64,000 nt of DNA. Origin: Heliocidaris tuberculata. Taxonomy: Eukaryota; Echinodermata; Echinoidea; Camarodonta; Echinometridae. Location: the NCBI GenBank assembly GCA_025618425.1, contig CM046838.1:10589752-10653751 (forward strand), written 5' to 3'. The translations under genes were made by a program, and so were the position numbers. Under the pieces are notes generated by a model. The model searched no databases. It saw only the letters and a list, made by a program, of their open reading frames with translations, and was not told the DNA's origin. Positions 11,874 to 22,852 of this stretch are shown here, one piece after another. The stretch's first letter is position 1, and every line of letters starts with the position of its first letter.

Positions 11874-12290
11874 AATAGGTCTCACACCTATATTAAAATG
11901 TCCCATTTTCTACATACGTCATGCCATAAACACGGCTTCATTATTATGGATAATAATATTATCAGTTTCGTTAGCATTGAATATATCAGTGACAGTTAAC
12001 TAACACAGGTGTGCGAAACCGTTGAGTATCATAATTCTAAGGCTTCCTTGTTACTTCATTATAGCATATTTAGAACTTCCTTCTTGATAGCTCAATGATG
12101 TTAGAAAATAAGGTGTTGATATTTTTCTTTCTTTTCTTTGTCGGGACGAGTCATCTTCCTTCTTCATTCTCTTGCCCCCGCTGTAATGAGGTACGGTATG
12201 GCATGCATGCATGCATTCACCATCTCTTACCTTTCATTACGCCCCTCCCCTTCCCCTATTCTTACCTTCTCCACGAATTCTTTTTTTTTC

Positions 12291-12295
<5 letters not shown>
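11874..12295. other. Intergenic, no recognised feature
   Basis: No gene seen. There is a (GCAT)n-like cluster at about 12200-12216. Confidence 0.4.
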
Positions 12296-12326
<31 letters not shown>

Positions 12327-12427
12327 TTATCTCTCACTCTACCTCTAACCTTCATCTCCTCCCCCGAACTATCCACTGTCTCTTCCCAACCATTTCTATC
12401 TTTCTATCCCTCTCCCCCCCCCCCCTC

Positions 12428-12459
<32 letters not shown>

Positions 12460-12460
12460 T

Positions 12461-12494
<34 letters not shown>

Positions 12495-12563
12495 GTCCTC
12501 ACTCACTCCCTCACTCTCTCTCTCTCTCTCTCTGTTTCTCCCTCTCTCTCTCTCTTTCTTTCT
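12296..12563. repeat. Pyrimidine-rich (CT)n/(C)n tract
   Basis: About 270 bp almost free of purines on the plus strand, with several CT arrays and two poly-C runs. Long Ser/Leu/Pro frames here are artefacts. Confidence 0.95.
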
Positions 12564-13096
12564 TTCAAATAGAGCTTTAAGCATTGCGGAAAAGAAAACA
12601 TCGTATTGATCCAGTGCTCCGAGGTTAGGTTTCCTCATAACACCCGGCTTCATCCAACTTAGAACATTTACATTCTGTACATTCATCCCAACTCTGCCAA
12701 GATGCAGAAATTTCCTTGAACCGCAAACGCAACAAGACTTGACATCGAATCCCAGATTTATACAGGAAGCCGCAAACAGACATTATTCAATATCTTTGCT
12801 TTGATTATATATTCGGCGGTTTATTAATTTTCATCTTAAAATTTCATCCCCATGCATGATCTCACTTGGATGGTGTTGATTCCGCTTCCTCTTTGCATCA
12901 CCTGAAGCTGATGCTTGAATTAGATCTGTCAATAAATCGTGCATCCACAAACTGCACACAAGCACACGCACTAAGTACTTGAATTCCAAATCTAATTTCA
13001 CGTCATCTTTTTCTCTATCTCTGCTTGATGGGTCGGTAAAAGTATATTCCCTTTTTTCTGTTTTCCTTAAATACTCAAAATTTCGGAGGTTTTCAA
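12564..13096. other. Intergenic, no supported gene
   Basis: Mixed composition. The only sizeable frame (12831-13169, minus) starts within the adjacent MITE, lacks splice context and resembles no family I know. Confidence 0.4.
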
Positions 13097-13243
13097 ACCC
13101 TGCTTCATAAAACTTCTTATCAATAACAACTGCCTTTAATATTTCTATGACAAATTCGCTCTCAGCCAATCAGATTCAAGATTTCAGTATATAACAATTA
13201 TTGTAACTTGTTATTGATAACATGTTATATGAAACGGGGCCCT
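13097..13243 (-). mobile_element. MITE family A, copy 2
   Basis: Reverse orientation relative to copy 1. Outer ends read ACCCTGCTTCATAAAAC and GTTATATGAAACGGGGCCC, and the conserved core GCTCTCAGCCAATCAGATT is present. This is the most diverged of the three copies. An 112-codon minus-strand frame begins inside it, so it is not a host gene. Confidence 0.7.
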
Positions 13244-14021
13244 GAAGTTCCCATTCATTTGCAAAAGCGTGAAATAGATTATCATGATAAAAGAATATCC
13301 ATGTACATAATGTATGCTTGGTATAAATATATTTGACGTCATTAAGAATGGATTAACGATTCACCCTTACTGCAATAACATTAAAATGGAGTCATTATGT
13401 AACACTCGATGGAGTATATTATCATTATTCCATTTCATATCCTTTGTATGATATCACAAGTTACAATGGTTACTTTTTTGTAACAAATTCAGCTATAAAA
13501 AGCAGAAAAATCATCTTCATAATATTGCAAATCTCATAAATATTGTCAAATTTTGTTTAATGAATTGAATGCAATATGTCAACCCGTTGAAGCGTTTGAA
13601 TTGGTTGATTATGTTAATACATGCCTTTAATCGAACAGTCAAATTATGGTATAGTTTCGAGAAGTACACTGAACTACATGATCAGCCTTTAGGTTGATAA
13701 AGTTCTACAATCCTCATAATTGAGTGAAACATACAATCATGTTGAGAGCAAAGGGGTGCACTGTTAATCATTTGTTCTGGCTCTGACAAAATGCCTCATG
13801 CATGAATCATTAAACTGGGGAAAAGAGAGAATGAAAGAAAGAAAATATTGGAGAGGGTAAGGAAGGCAAAGTGAATAGAAAAGATTCTAGCATTATATCG
13901 ATCTATTCCCATCCCAACATCAGTACTCTTCCACTATATACTAGTAATCATATTATCGATGTGGGAATAAAATTCCATAAAGAAATAAATTGAATGATAT
14001 AATATTGAGTAACCTATCAGA
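13244..14021. other. Intergenic, no recognised feature
   Basis: AT-rich DNA. Nothing supported. Confidence 0.4.
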
Positions 14022-14335
14022 ATGCACATGCATTCCCAAGCAGAAAAGTTTGGATCGGAAAGTAATGTTTTCATAGAACCATTAACCGATCCACTGGGGT
14101 ATTTCACATTGCAAGGCGCGTTACTCCAGTGTGCTTACCAGGTGTTAAATCTGGTTAACTTGTCTCTCATATCCATGCACAGGCTCTATTCAATTATTGA
14201 CAAGATCGTTTATTTATTTAAATATGTCAGCTCCCCGAGTACCCTTCGTCTCTGAGGGAATTAGCCATTAACACACCAGCTTCGTTGAGAACGAGTAGCT
14301 GCAATGGCGGGATTATTTGACATAAATCATAATAC
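14022..14335. other. Candidate conserved non-coding block
   Basis: A 300-bp island of balanced composition with no simple repeats. It has several homeodomain-type words (TCAATTATTGAC, GAATTAGCCATTAAC) and AT-rich cores. It contains a short frame with no family resemblance. The idea that it is a regulatory element is inference from composition only. Confidence 0.2.
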
Positions 14336-14400
14336 AGACACCATATTGACGAGGGAATAGAGCTTCTGTTACAGGTAAGCAGTCATGTTCACAGTCAATG

Positions 14401-14420
14401 GGGGGGGGGGGGGGGAGGGG
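14401..14420. repeat. Poly-G run
   Basis: Fifteen G residues, then AGGGG. Confidence 0.95.
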
Positions 14421-14721
14421 TTGAGACATGTTTCCTTTATTTCAGACGCGTCGATTATGGGATGAATATGGGGTAATGACCACATCAATTATTATCAAAA
14501 CAGAGGCACAATTATTACTGCCCCTCCCCCATCCTCGATGATGTATATAACTTTGACATCACAAACCACATTACTTCTGTCACAAGACCATCAAGGACAG
14601 TTCACTTTGATGGGTACCAGCTCCCCAGGTCCAGAACCGAGCAACACAGGCAGTCATTCTTCCCGAGGACTTTGCGTGGAACTTTCTATCAGTAGACGTA
14701 GTAATGACTCCATCGGTAGAA

Positions 14722-14748
14722 GCATTTCGTCAAATACTGACGAAATGC
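14722..14748. repeat. Perfect 11-bp-stem hairpin
   Basis: GCATTTCGTCA and TGACGAAATGC are exact reverse complements separated by a 5-base loop. The function is unknown. Confidence 0.7.
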
Positions 14749-15146
14749 CGCGTGGCTAAACCCAAACCAGACTGGACGATTTTTACTTGCACCTTATGTA
14801 AATAGGACACTCATCTTCAAGAGTCAAGGAGGCAGAGTAAACAGAAGAAGAAGAAGAAGAACTAAACTAAGAAGTGACGACACTTGATGTTAAAAAAAAG
14901 GGGGCAATATTTATAAATTCGAGAGCCTCATCTTTCACCAAATTGTAATCAGCAGTTTGTGCAGAAACACATCGAGTATGATTATTTTCTAAACAATGTC
15001 ATTCCGGTCGCCATGTATCCTTACAACATAATGAAACAAAACACATTCACATTTTTTCATCATGGAATGGTTCTTGATAAATGCACCACTGTGCACATTA
15101 TAAAGTGAATATACATGTATATCAAGCAGAGTTTGTATAGTAATAA

Positions 15147-15247
15147 TGGTGGTGGTGGTGGTGGTGGTGGTGGTGGTGGTGATGGTGGTGGTGGTAGTAG
15201 TAGTAGTAGTAGTGGTAGTACTAGTAGTAGTAGTACTAGTAGTAGTT

Positions 15248-15296
<49 letters not shown>

Positions 15297-15342
15297 GTAG
15301 TAGTAGTAGTAGTAGGTAGTAGTATAGTAGTAGTAGTAGTAC

Positions 15343-15385
<43 letters not shown>
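15147..15385. repeat. (GGT)n then (AGT)n array, left part
   Basis: Sixteen or so GGT units pass into AGT/TAG units with ACT and GGT interruptions. The array is interrupted at 15386 by a transposon and resumes after 16179. Confidence 0.95.
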
Positions 15386-16178
15386 CATAGGCGCCGGAAG
15401 TGGGGGGGGGGGGGGGCAGGGGGGCGGTCGCCCCCCCCCCCCAAACGAAAAAGTGGGGGGGGGGGGCAAAATGCATTTTCGCCCCCCCCCCCCAAAAAAA
15501 AAAGGCCCCCCCCCATAAAAAAAAAAAATCAGTAGTAAAGGAGTAAAAATCGTGTGTATATTAAAAGCTTGATTGCTTTATTACGTAATTGTAAGCCTTT
15601 GTATTCATTTTTCGTATTCATGGAGATCAGTGAAGACAGATAAAGCATTCAAACTTTAAACTTTAACGTAGTGGAGGTTTTGTATTAGACGCAAGGTTGC
15701 CAGAGTTGGCAGAATTCTGCTTTCTGGCAGAATTTTGACCGCTTTAGCATAATTTGACAAAATTTAGCAGAATTTTAGCATAATTCTGGTGTTTTGTTTT
15801 TTTTGCTTGTCAGAGAATTTTCCAGTAAAAATACACCCCCAAAATGCTGATAACTTTTTTTTTTTTTTTTTTTTTGCTTGTCAGAGAATTTTCGAGTAAA
15901 AATACACCCCAAAAATGCTGATAACCATTTTTTTTTTCTTTTTTTTTTTTTTTGCTTGTCAGAGAATTTTCCAGTAAAAATACACCCCCAAAATGCTTGT
16001 CAGAAAATTTTTCAGTAAAATTTTGATTTAGCAGTAGGATCTGTATTGTTGTGAGAGGGTGGGAAAGCGTGTGTGTATTTTTAGGGGTGAGAAGACATGA
16101 GCCCTTCTGCCCTTGAAAGGTGAGCCCCCTTGAATGTTTGCCCCCCCCCCCAATCCCAAACTGCTTCCGGCGCGCCTG

Positions 16179-16179
<1 letters not shown>
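15386..16179. mobile_element. hAT-like element inserted in a TAG microsatellite
   Basis: Inverted ends CATAGGCGCCGGAAG (left) and CTTCCGGCGCGCCTGG (right) bound about 794 bp of non-coding sequence with poly-C/poly-G patches near the left end. Both flanks are (TAG)n, so the expected 8-bp target duplication cannot be delimited. Assignment to hAT rests on similarity of the ends and interior (the CTTGTCAGAGAATTTT phrase) to the element at 9969-10204. Confidence 0.6.
15805..16022. repeat. Tandem repeat inside the hAT-like element
   Basis: Four starts of GCTTGTCAGARAATTTT at 15805, 15876, 15954 and 15995. The units also share GTAAAAATACACCCC and a poly-T spacer of varying length, and the last spacing is shortened. 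Confidence 0.85.
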
Positions 16180-16266
<87 letters not shown>

Positions 16267-16347
16267 CAGTGGTGGTAGTAGTAGTAGTAGCAGCAGCAGC
16301 AGTAGTAGTAGTGGTGGTGGTAGAAGTGGTATAGTAGTATAGTAGTA

Positions 16348-16401
<54 letters not shown>

Positions 16402-16490
16402 CAGTAGTGTATTTGTTGCTGTTGTTTTGTTGTTGTTGTTGTTGATGATGATGATAATGATGTTGTTGTTGTTGTTGTTGTAGCAGTAAC
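16180..16490. repeat. (TAG)n array, right part, then (TTG)n/(ATG)n
   Basis: Continuation of the TAG array interrupted by GTG and CAG units, passing into TTG and ATG triplets. The Tyr/Thr-rich minus frame of 277 codons across it is an artefact. Confidence 0.95.
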
Positions 16491-16632
16491 AGCAGTAGTG
16501 TTTGTAATAATTACAAGTAATGGTATTTCAATGTTTCGAGTTAATAAGATTGGTACACTATTATATTTATCATGTAACTGCTTATGATTGGAAATCAGAT
16601 ACTTCCTTTTTTCTATTACATACATGTACATT

Positions 16633-16842
16633 CTAAAAACCAAAGTGTTAAATCACCATTTAAAAGTGCCGAGGAGTGACCACTTTTTCGAAATGGTAGA
16701 TTAACACTTTTAACATGTTGGATTCAGCCTTTATCATGTTTATAGTGTTGCATCCAGAATGTTTAAAGTGTCGATTTACCATTTTGAAAAAGTGGTCACT
16801 CCTCGGCCCTTTTAATTTGTGATTTAACACTTTAGTTTATAG
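16633..16842. mobile_element. MITE family B: long-arm fold-back
   Basis: Two arms of about 100 bp are imperfect reverse complements. Both carry AAGTGTTAAATCAC, GAGGAGTGACCACTTTTTC and AATGGTA. The arms nearly meet, so most of the element is stem. Non-coding. Confidence 0.8.
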
Positions 16843-17324
16843 ACTGTATCACTTTCTGTACATATGCTTGTCGATTTTTATTCTCCAAGGGGGTGGATTT
16901 TGTGAAAATATATTTGTTTTCCTGGTGAAATCTGTTTTTGTGCATCTCACGGGATTCGATGTGCCATCGGGCCTACAAGGGTTCAAGATGCCTCGACCTA
17001 ACGCTGACATCAGAGTGAAAGTCGGTCTGTTTTATCCATTGCTTTACAACATGATTACCAGCAATTCCAACTCAATTTCATGCAGATCCGAGCATCCTCT
17101 TTCAGCATCACGTAGCACAGTCTACCCTAGCAAAACATAATGATATAGGGTTTATCATTATCATCATTTCGGGTCATCACACTACAGTTTCCCAATGTCT
17201 AGCAAAATATAGTTACTGTCATGTATAAAGAGCCACATCGTTAGCCACCGCCAGGTCCCTCTTGGTGCAAGTGTCATGCAACCTGTCACAGCTCAGTAAA
17301 TGGAGCATACTAGTATAGTAGTCT

Positions 17325-17462
17325 GGGGAGCGTTTCATCAAGTGTCTAGTCTGTGATTTTTACTGACAAATTTGCTCTCAGCCAATCAGATACAAAGATT
17401 TCAGTAGCTTATAATAGTTGTCGGTAAAAATCACTGACAAAACGCTTGATGAAACGCTCCCC
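17325..17462 (-). mobile_element. MITE family A, copy 3 (best preserved)
   Basis: A 138-bp element with perfect 18-bp terminal inverted repeats GGGGAGCGTTTCATCAAG / CTTGATGAAACGCTCCCC and the shared core GCTCTCAGCCAATCAGAT. Sub-terminal segments GTGATTTTTACTGACAA are also inverted. Non-coding. Confidence 0.85.
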
Positions 17463-17999
17463 TGGATGTCCTGCCCACACTCACAATAGGGTTTATGATA
17501 ACATTAATATATGTACGAAACCTCATGGTGGTGTAGCCTAAGAGGGCACGGGTCAAGTGTACTTCCTCGTAAATTATTGGCGGGGGGAAAAAAAGGTGAA
17601 AAGTGAGGGAAATGAAAGAGAAAGGAAAAAGAGAAAAGAAAGAGAACGTAAAACCGTCTACCATACCACTATCCCCAATCGATGGCCTTGCATTGGTTCA
17701 TATATTAAGATCCATCTACCCCCCCCCCCACCCCCTCTTTAAGACATCAACTCCTCTCCAGTGGGTGGACACTAGCTACCTCACTTAATCTACAAGTTGC
17801 ATTGTTAAACATTAATAAATTGATAATTTTTTACATTACTCGTTGCATCAAAGTCAATCATCTATAATTTAGTATGGAATCATGAGTCTGCATGCGAATA
17901 GGCATAAAATGCATAGTATTCTTTTCAAACAATATGTACTAAATTTGGAATACGTATAACAATATCGCTCTCAAATCATACCGACCGATATCATGTTAA
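17463..17999. other. Intergenic, purine patch only
   Basis: A short purine-rich patch at 17582-17655. No supported gene. Confidence 0.4.
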
Positions 18000-18260
18000 T
18001 GGAATAATAATCTTATCCATGATGTTCTCATGCTGACACTCACATCTGCCACCAACACTGAACCCTAAATAAATCATGAATAATTCAGTGGAAAGACCCA
18101 GCAACGTATCAAAGATGTCATGCCGGCTTAAATTCCCCTCCCTCCCAGTCCGTTTGAAGGCCAAGGAAAAATCTATAAAACTTGCAGTGAGAGCGGCACT
18201 TTTAGAAGCCCGGGTACACCCTTCCTCCTCCTCCTCCGGACTTTGTGTCTTCTTGTTATT
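18000..18260. other. Candidate conserved non-coding block
   Basis: Balanced, complex sequence in an AT-rich desert, with open frames on both strands (18076-18366 plus, 17991-18305 minus). Neither frame resembles a known family, and neither has the splice sites or codon pattern to prefer it. It could be an unrecognised exon or a regulatory element. Confidence 0.2.
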
Positions 18261-18488
18261 AATTTCTGGATACGCTCCCTTAAGGTACATTATAAAAATC
18301 ACCATATCAAAACATTTCTTTTCTCAAGATGCTAACATTTACTATTTAATTTTATCAAGCAAATAATATTTCAAGACACTAATGGCCATTTCGTTTTCTT
18401 GCGTTTGCCAAACACAAGTAGTATAAAAACAGAGGAATTTGGTTGGATTTCTTATATCTATCATATTCTTTCCCTTTCAAGCATTTAA

Positions 18489-18489
<1 letters not shown>

Positions 18490-18528
<39 letters not shown>
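18490..18528. repeat. (AT)n microsatellite
   Basis: About 19 AT units. Confidence 0.95.
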
Positions 18529-18531
<3 letters not shown>

Positions 18532-18937
18532 TTTTGCATTAGGAAACCTAATTTCGTTAAAAAAGCCTTATTTAAAAAAAAATAATTCCAGACAATATAT
18601 CATTTCATTAAAAGAACGATGTCATGTCATTGATAAACAATACTAATGGTTCAATTATTTTGCATTATCATGATAGAGCGATTATCAGGATGAATATTAA
18701 ATTTAGAACGAGCCTTCAGTATGTTATTAGACGGTGTTTCAATATTTTATTGACAAAAATATTGGTTTTCATTTATAAAAAATATTTTGATGGCCTTAAA
18801 CAAAAAAATAAAAACGCATAGTTGCACGCGTTTGATTAAGAGTAATATTTTTAGCACTGGAACAACTTGAACGAAACATTCTACTGTTTCATTGTTTATT
18901 TGATCAATTCCTGATTATGTGGTTCCCGCCCCCTTTC

Positions 18938-18941
<4 letters not shown>

Positions 18942-18974
<33 letters not shown>
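18942..18974. repeat. (CT)n microsatellite
   Basis: Sixteen CT units. Confidence 0.95.
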
Positions 18975-18978
<4 letters not shown>

Positions 18979-19606
18979 CATCGTTATTACCGTGAGACAC
19001 ATTTTCCGTTGTTACTCCTAATTTTCGGACGACATTAATGCTTAAAACTGACTTCACGGTGTGGGTTCTGTGGGGAAAGCTTTCAGTATGATTCTGTTAA
19101 TGTAATTATAAAGCCCATAAGGATCCCTATGGTATACAGCAGTCACAATAGAAACCATATCACCCTTTAATGTCCATGTCTCTGATTCCGTCAATTTCAG
19201 GAATTTAGTTGGATTAACAATAATCAATTAGGAGCTAAACTAGAACTGACTCTATATAATTCACGCCATTGGACAACAAGAACACAAAACTCTAGAGGGA
19301 AAATTAAAGAGATTAATGTACAACTTGATTGCAATTTACTTTGATAACACAATTATGCAGTATTGTGAGCGCCGTTCTTGCATCATTTGACATTGCTAAA
19401 TAGAAGTTGTTTTGTTGGGAGAATATTTCGAAGCCCTTACAGAGTTTTCTTTGTCTTCTTTTATAACAAAATGTTGGATAGAATTCAAATCTAATTAATA
19501 TCAACCCCAACTAAATATAGGTATGGTAAACAGGTAAAGCAAAACAGCAATAAAAATGTGAGTCAAAGCTTAAAATTCAATTCCATTTTCTTTTTCTCGG
19601 CACACC

Positions 19607-19607
<1 letters not shown>
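18975..19607. other. Intergenic, no recognised feature
   Basis: AT-rich. Nothing supported. Confidence 0.4.

Positions 19608-19671
<64 letters not shown>
19608..19671. repeat. (AT)n microsatellite
   Basis: About 32 AT units without interruption. Confidence 0.95.
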
Positions 19672-19672
<1 letters not shown>

Positions 19673-19969
19673 CGATGATATTACAGGCATATGGTGCACA
19701 TTTTTTAATCATACAATAAGATAAAACTGAAGCAAAAAAAAAAAAACTTTGGCCGACTCAGTCTGAGCTATTTAGATATGATAACCAAAAGGGAATCCCC
19801 TTTCCATTGTGTTCCCTCTTCATACTTTTATATAAAAATTATAAGATCAAGTTACAATTTTGCAACAAAAAAAAATATATACATTAAGAATAACAAAGTC
19901 CATTTACAGAAAGAAAGTGAGGACTCAAAATCATAATGTTACAATTCTCGCATCAGTAATTTCAAATTT

Positions 19970-20252
19970 AAAATAATAATAACATTATGTTCTTGTATAG
20001 CGCAAATCACGTTGTATGATATATAACGCTTCCAAAGGATATATTTACCCCTACTTTAGCTCCGGCAACCGTAGCGCTTATTGCATTAAAGGAATAAATC
20101 ATATACCAGATACCCACTTAGTTCACCTGGGTGGAGTGTGGCAAATGTAGATTAATGTCTTGCCAAAGGACGTTAGTGCAGGGATTCGAACCCAGTATAC
20201 CTTGTGGTTCACAGCCCGGAGACTTATCCAGTGCACCAAAATCATTCCATTT
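19970..20252 (-). mobile_element. tRNA-derived SINE with GCGCTATA tail
   Basis: Read on the minus strand, it has a tRNA-like head from about 20252 with a B box GGGTTCGAATCC (20193-20182). The body includes GGCAAGACATTAATCTACAT, and the 3' end has GCGCTATACAAGAACATAAT followed by an (ATT)n-like tail near 19973-19985. A tRNA promoter head, unrelated body, GCGCTATA-type end and short A/T tail is the standard layout of a widespread invertebrate SINE type. It appears full length. Confidence 0.7.
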
Positions 20253-20580
20253 TCCATTTTGGGCATGCGTGCTGTCTTAGTCTGCTTTCATCGGTAATCA
20301 TATTTCAGCGCTACAGCTGGAAACAATCGATAGTGTATCCTGGTACCTATATGTTTGAGAATTTGGATTGAAATCGATCTCGCAAACAAACATGACAGCT
20401 TTTACCAACTTCGTCGGATGCAGCGAATATGATATTATCTTCACAACTGGGAAAAAAAATGCAACACATTAAAAAATATAGAGCATTAAATTAGATGGGT
20501 TGACAAACAAAGTCCTATGCAGGTGTATTGACATTGAAACTGATAAATGGATTAGACCTACGGTTAGATAACCACTCATG

Positions 20581-20646
20581 AGCGCCAGAGAGGCAATAAC
20601 TCTGTGTAAATGTATACGAGTTAATGGCCTTCTGGCTCTCAACAGA
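20581..20646. repeat. Dispersed hairpin repeat, copy 1
   Basis: About 66 bp aligning without gaps to 34957-35022. CCAGA...GGC and GGCCTTCTGGCTCT form the stem around CTCTGTGTAAATGTATACGAG. Compensated stem pairing is weaker here than in copy 2. Confidence 0.6.
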
Positions 20647-21073
20647 CTGTGTTCTTTCGTGGCCAGAGCCGTCAGACATTGGATTTTCCACGTTTTTCTA
20701 ATTTTACATAGCAGTGATTTTCAACCAGCCGTGACCAGTGTTAGATCTCACGCCTTGTTTCTCCGCAACTCGAGATGTATCACACCGAATGTGTAGGCAC
20801 AAGGCAGCAAGCGCGATTTAGATCAAGGTTAAGGAGACTATCACTGAAAGCGGCCACAATAAAAACAATTTTAAAAACATAACTTTTTCCAAGATAACTA
20901 GGAGATGATTTGGAAAATGTATACTCTTCTTCTTAGAATAACATAATACAGTATACAGTTTATCGGATAAGTTCTGAGAGAAATGGTTGAATGACCTTGC
21001 ATCTCCGAAAATGGTGATGATGGTGCTTTATCTGTTTATTCAACCTGACTGCTATGGAAATAAGTATACGTTA

Positions 21074-21200
21074 AGCAGCTAGGGGACCTGCAGCTTTAAG
21101 TCCTATCCGAGAGACCTAAGAGCACCAGCCCATCAACTTGGTTTTGACCCCAAGACCTCCCGGTTACCAGACCACTACTCTACCTCTGACATGTCTGATG
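21074..21200 (-). mobile_element. tRNA-derived SINE, decayed copy
   Basis: Same subfamily as 4808-4963: shared CCGGGAGGTCTTGGGGTC-like segment, GGTAGAGTAGTGGTCTGG on the minus strand, and CTTTAAGTCCTATCCGAGAG on the plus strand. The B box is mutated to GGGGTCAAAACC. Confidence 0.65.
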
Positions 21201-21334
21201 AGCTAACTTTAGAAAACGGTACATCTTTAGAAATGTTTGCATCTCCACGACATAGGCCCTACCATTTTACTTTTTCAAAGTTAAAGGGGTGGTTGTTGTT
21301 GACATATTGACATTTTGACATTGTAGGGTGTCAT

Positions 21335-21369
21335 ACCAAGGAGGTAGTCTTGCCTCGTTCCTCCTTGGT
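21335..21369. repeat. Short hairpin
   Basis: ACCAAGGAGG and CCTCCTTGGT pair exactly across a short loop. Confidence 0.6.
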
Positions 21370-21555
21370 CATACTTTAAACGGTTAAATTAATTTAGAAT
21401 CATGGAAAATCTATGTTGGAACACACCGTTAAACTGTTATGAAGAAATGTATTTACACTGTCAAATCTATGAACAGATGCTTGAGGAAAATTCAACCGAT
21501 AAACAGATCTTATAAAAGAAATACTGTAACCAAACTATACCCATTGCGCTTCAGG

Positions 21556-21919
21556 CGTACTCGGTTTTCCGAAGGTTCATAATTCCTAAACAAAAGTGCC
21601 AAACGAGGGGGTCCATAATTCTGAAAATGATATAGGGTTCATAATTCCGAACATCTGTTGCATTACTCCGAAGGTTTATAATTCCGAAGGTTCATAATTC
21701 CGAAAACGATACCAGGGTTCTTAATTCCGAAAGTGAAATAGCGTTCGTGTTTCCGAAAATGAAAAAGGGTTCATGATTCCGGAAATGAAATAGGGTTCAT
21801 TATTCCGAAGGTTCGTAATTCCGACTAATGATGTAGGGTTCTATTACAATTTTGGAATTACGAACCTTCGGAATTATGAAACTTCGAAGTAACCAACCTT
21901 TGGGAAACGACATTGTAAC
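21556..21919. mobile_element. TTCCGAA-word fold-back element, copy 1
   Basis: About 364 bp made of permuted words TTCATAATTCCGAA, GGTTCGTAATTCCGAA and AAATGAAATAGGG in forward orientation, ending in reverse-complement words (GGAATTACGAACCTTCGG). The left end is GTACTCGGTTTTCCGAAGG; the right end, reverse-complemented, is GTTACAATGTCGTTTCCC. Non-coding. Related to the copies at 30998-31309 and 32641-32956. Confidence 0.75.
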
Positions 21920-22308
21920 TGACACTTCAGTGCGTTGCTGCATCTATTACAACTCCCAGCAGAATTTTTACAGCTAGACTCATTTCTTTTTGTTCATGTA
22001 CAACCCGTCAGGGAAGGCGAGATAAACTTCCGTAGAAGTGTATTCATCTCCATATATTTGGAAATGAATAACTTTTATATTCAAGGATTCAAGGAAAAGT
22101 AAGATATTCCCGTTTCATCTCTCCTCATGCAACGTTGGCTTTCAAGCGGATTTCCGAACACGTCATTTCTGTGAGACTTTCATTTCAATCAGCAATAGTA
22201 TTAACTTTATGTATTCACAGAACTCCCCCTCTCTCTTAAAGTATTAAGGTTTCCGAAAGTAATGTATCAAAATGATGTAAATTTATAACATCAAAGAGCT
22301 TCCCTCGC

Positions 22309-22380
22309 CCTCTCTCTCTCTCTCTCTCTCTCCCTCTCTCTCCCACACACACACACACACACACTCCCTCTCTCTTTCTC
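22309..22380. repeat. (CT)n/(CA)n compound microsatellite
   Basis: CT units, then CA units, then CT again. Confidence 0.95.
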
Positions 22381-22852
22381 GTGAAATGTTGATGTTCTGT
22401 TAATGTAATGTATCAATGTAGATTTTACCCATATTTGTGCATAATCGTTAGCTGCCTCTAAAATGATGAATCAATAGCAGCAGCATCGCTCATTATATTC
22501 ATTAGTTGATATGCTTCACTTCACAGAGAAATAATTCTACGGTTGAATATATATAGCAACAAATCAATGTTTGTAGTTCGTCTTTACCGTGTTTAAAAGA
22601 ATAATAGATTTTTATTTCCCGATTTGTTTATTAAACCTGAATTTCTAAAATGGTTACAGCCCATATATGCATTGAAAACAACTCCAATGTCAAAAACAAA
22701 ATGAATACCAACTCTTAGAATTTATTGGCTATTGCTGTGAAATCTATGAATTGAATACATCCATCATATAGAAGAAAAAAACAATATAACAAATAACACT
22801 GGATATTGGATCATTTTAAAATGTATTCATGTTTACATTGTCAAGGGAATGA
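22381..22852. other. Intergenic, AT-rich; may hide the LINE 5' junction
   Basis: No gene seen. The exact left border of the LINE lies here or just inside its open frame, but no target duplication was found to fix it. Confidence 0.4.

Noticed and set aside
12831..13169. 112-codon minus-strand frame that looks protein-like
   Set aside because: Its N-terminal third is the MITE family A copy. A similar peptide appears when copy 1 is translated, so the frame is incidental.
15810..16643. 277-codon minus-strand frame rich in Tyr and Thr
   Set aside because: Produced by the TAG microsatellite and the hAT-like element's tandem units.
22381..22852. A full-length LINE with ORF1 upstream
   Set aside because: No ORF1-like frame, zinc knuckle or coiled coil is visible, and the endonuclease N-terminus is missing, so truncation is the simpler reading.
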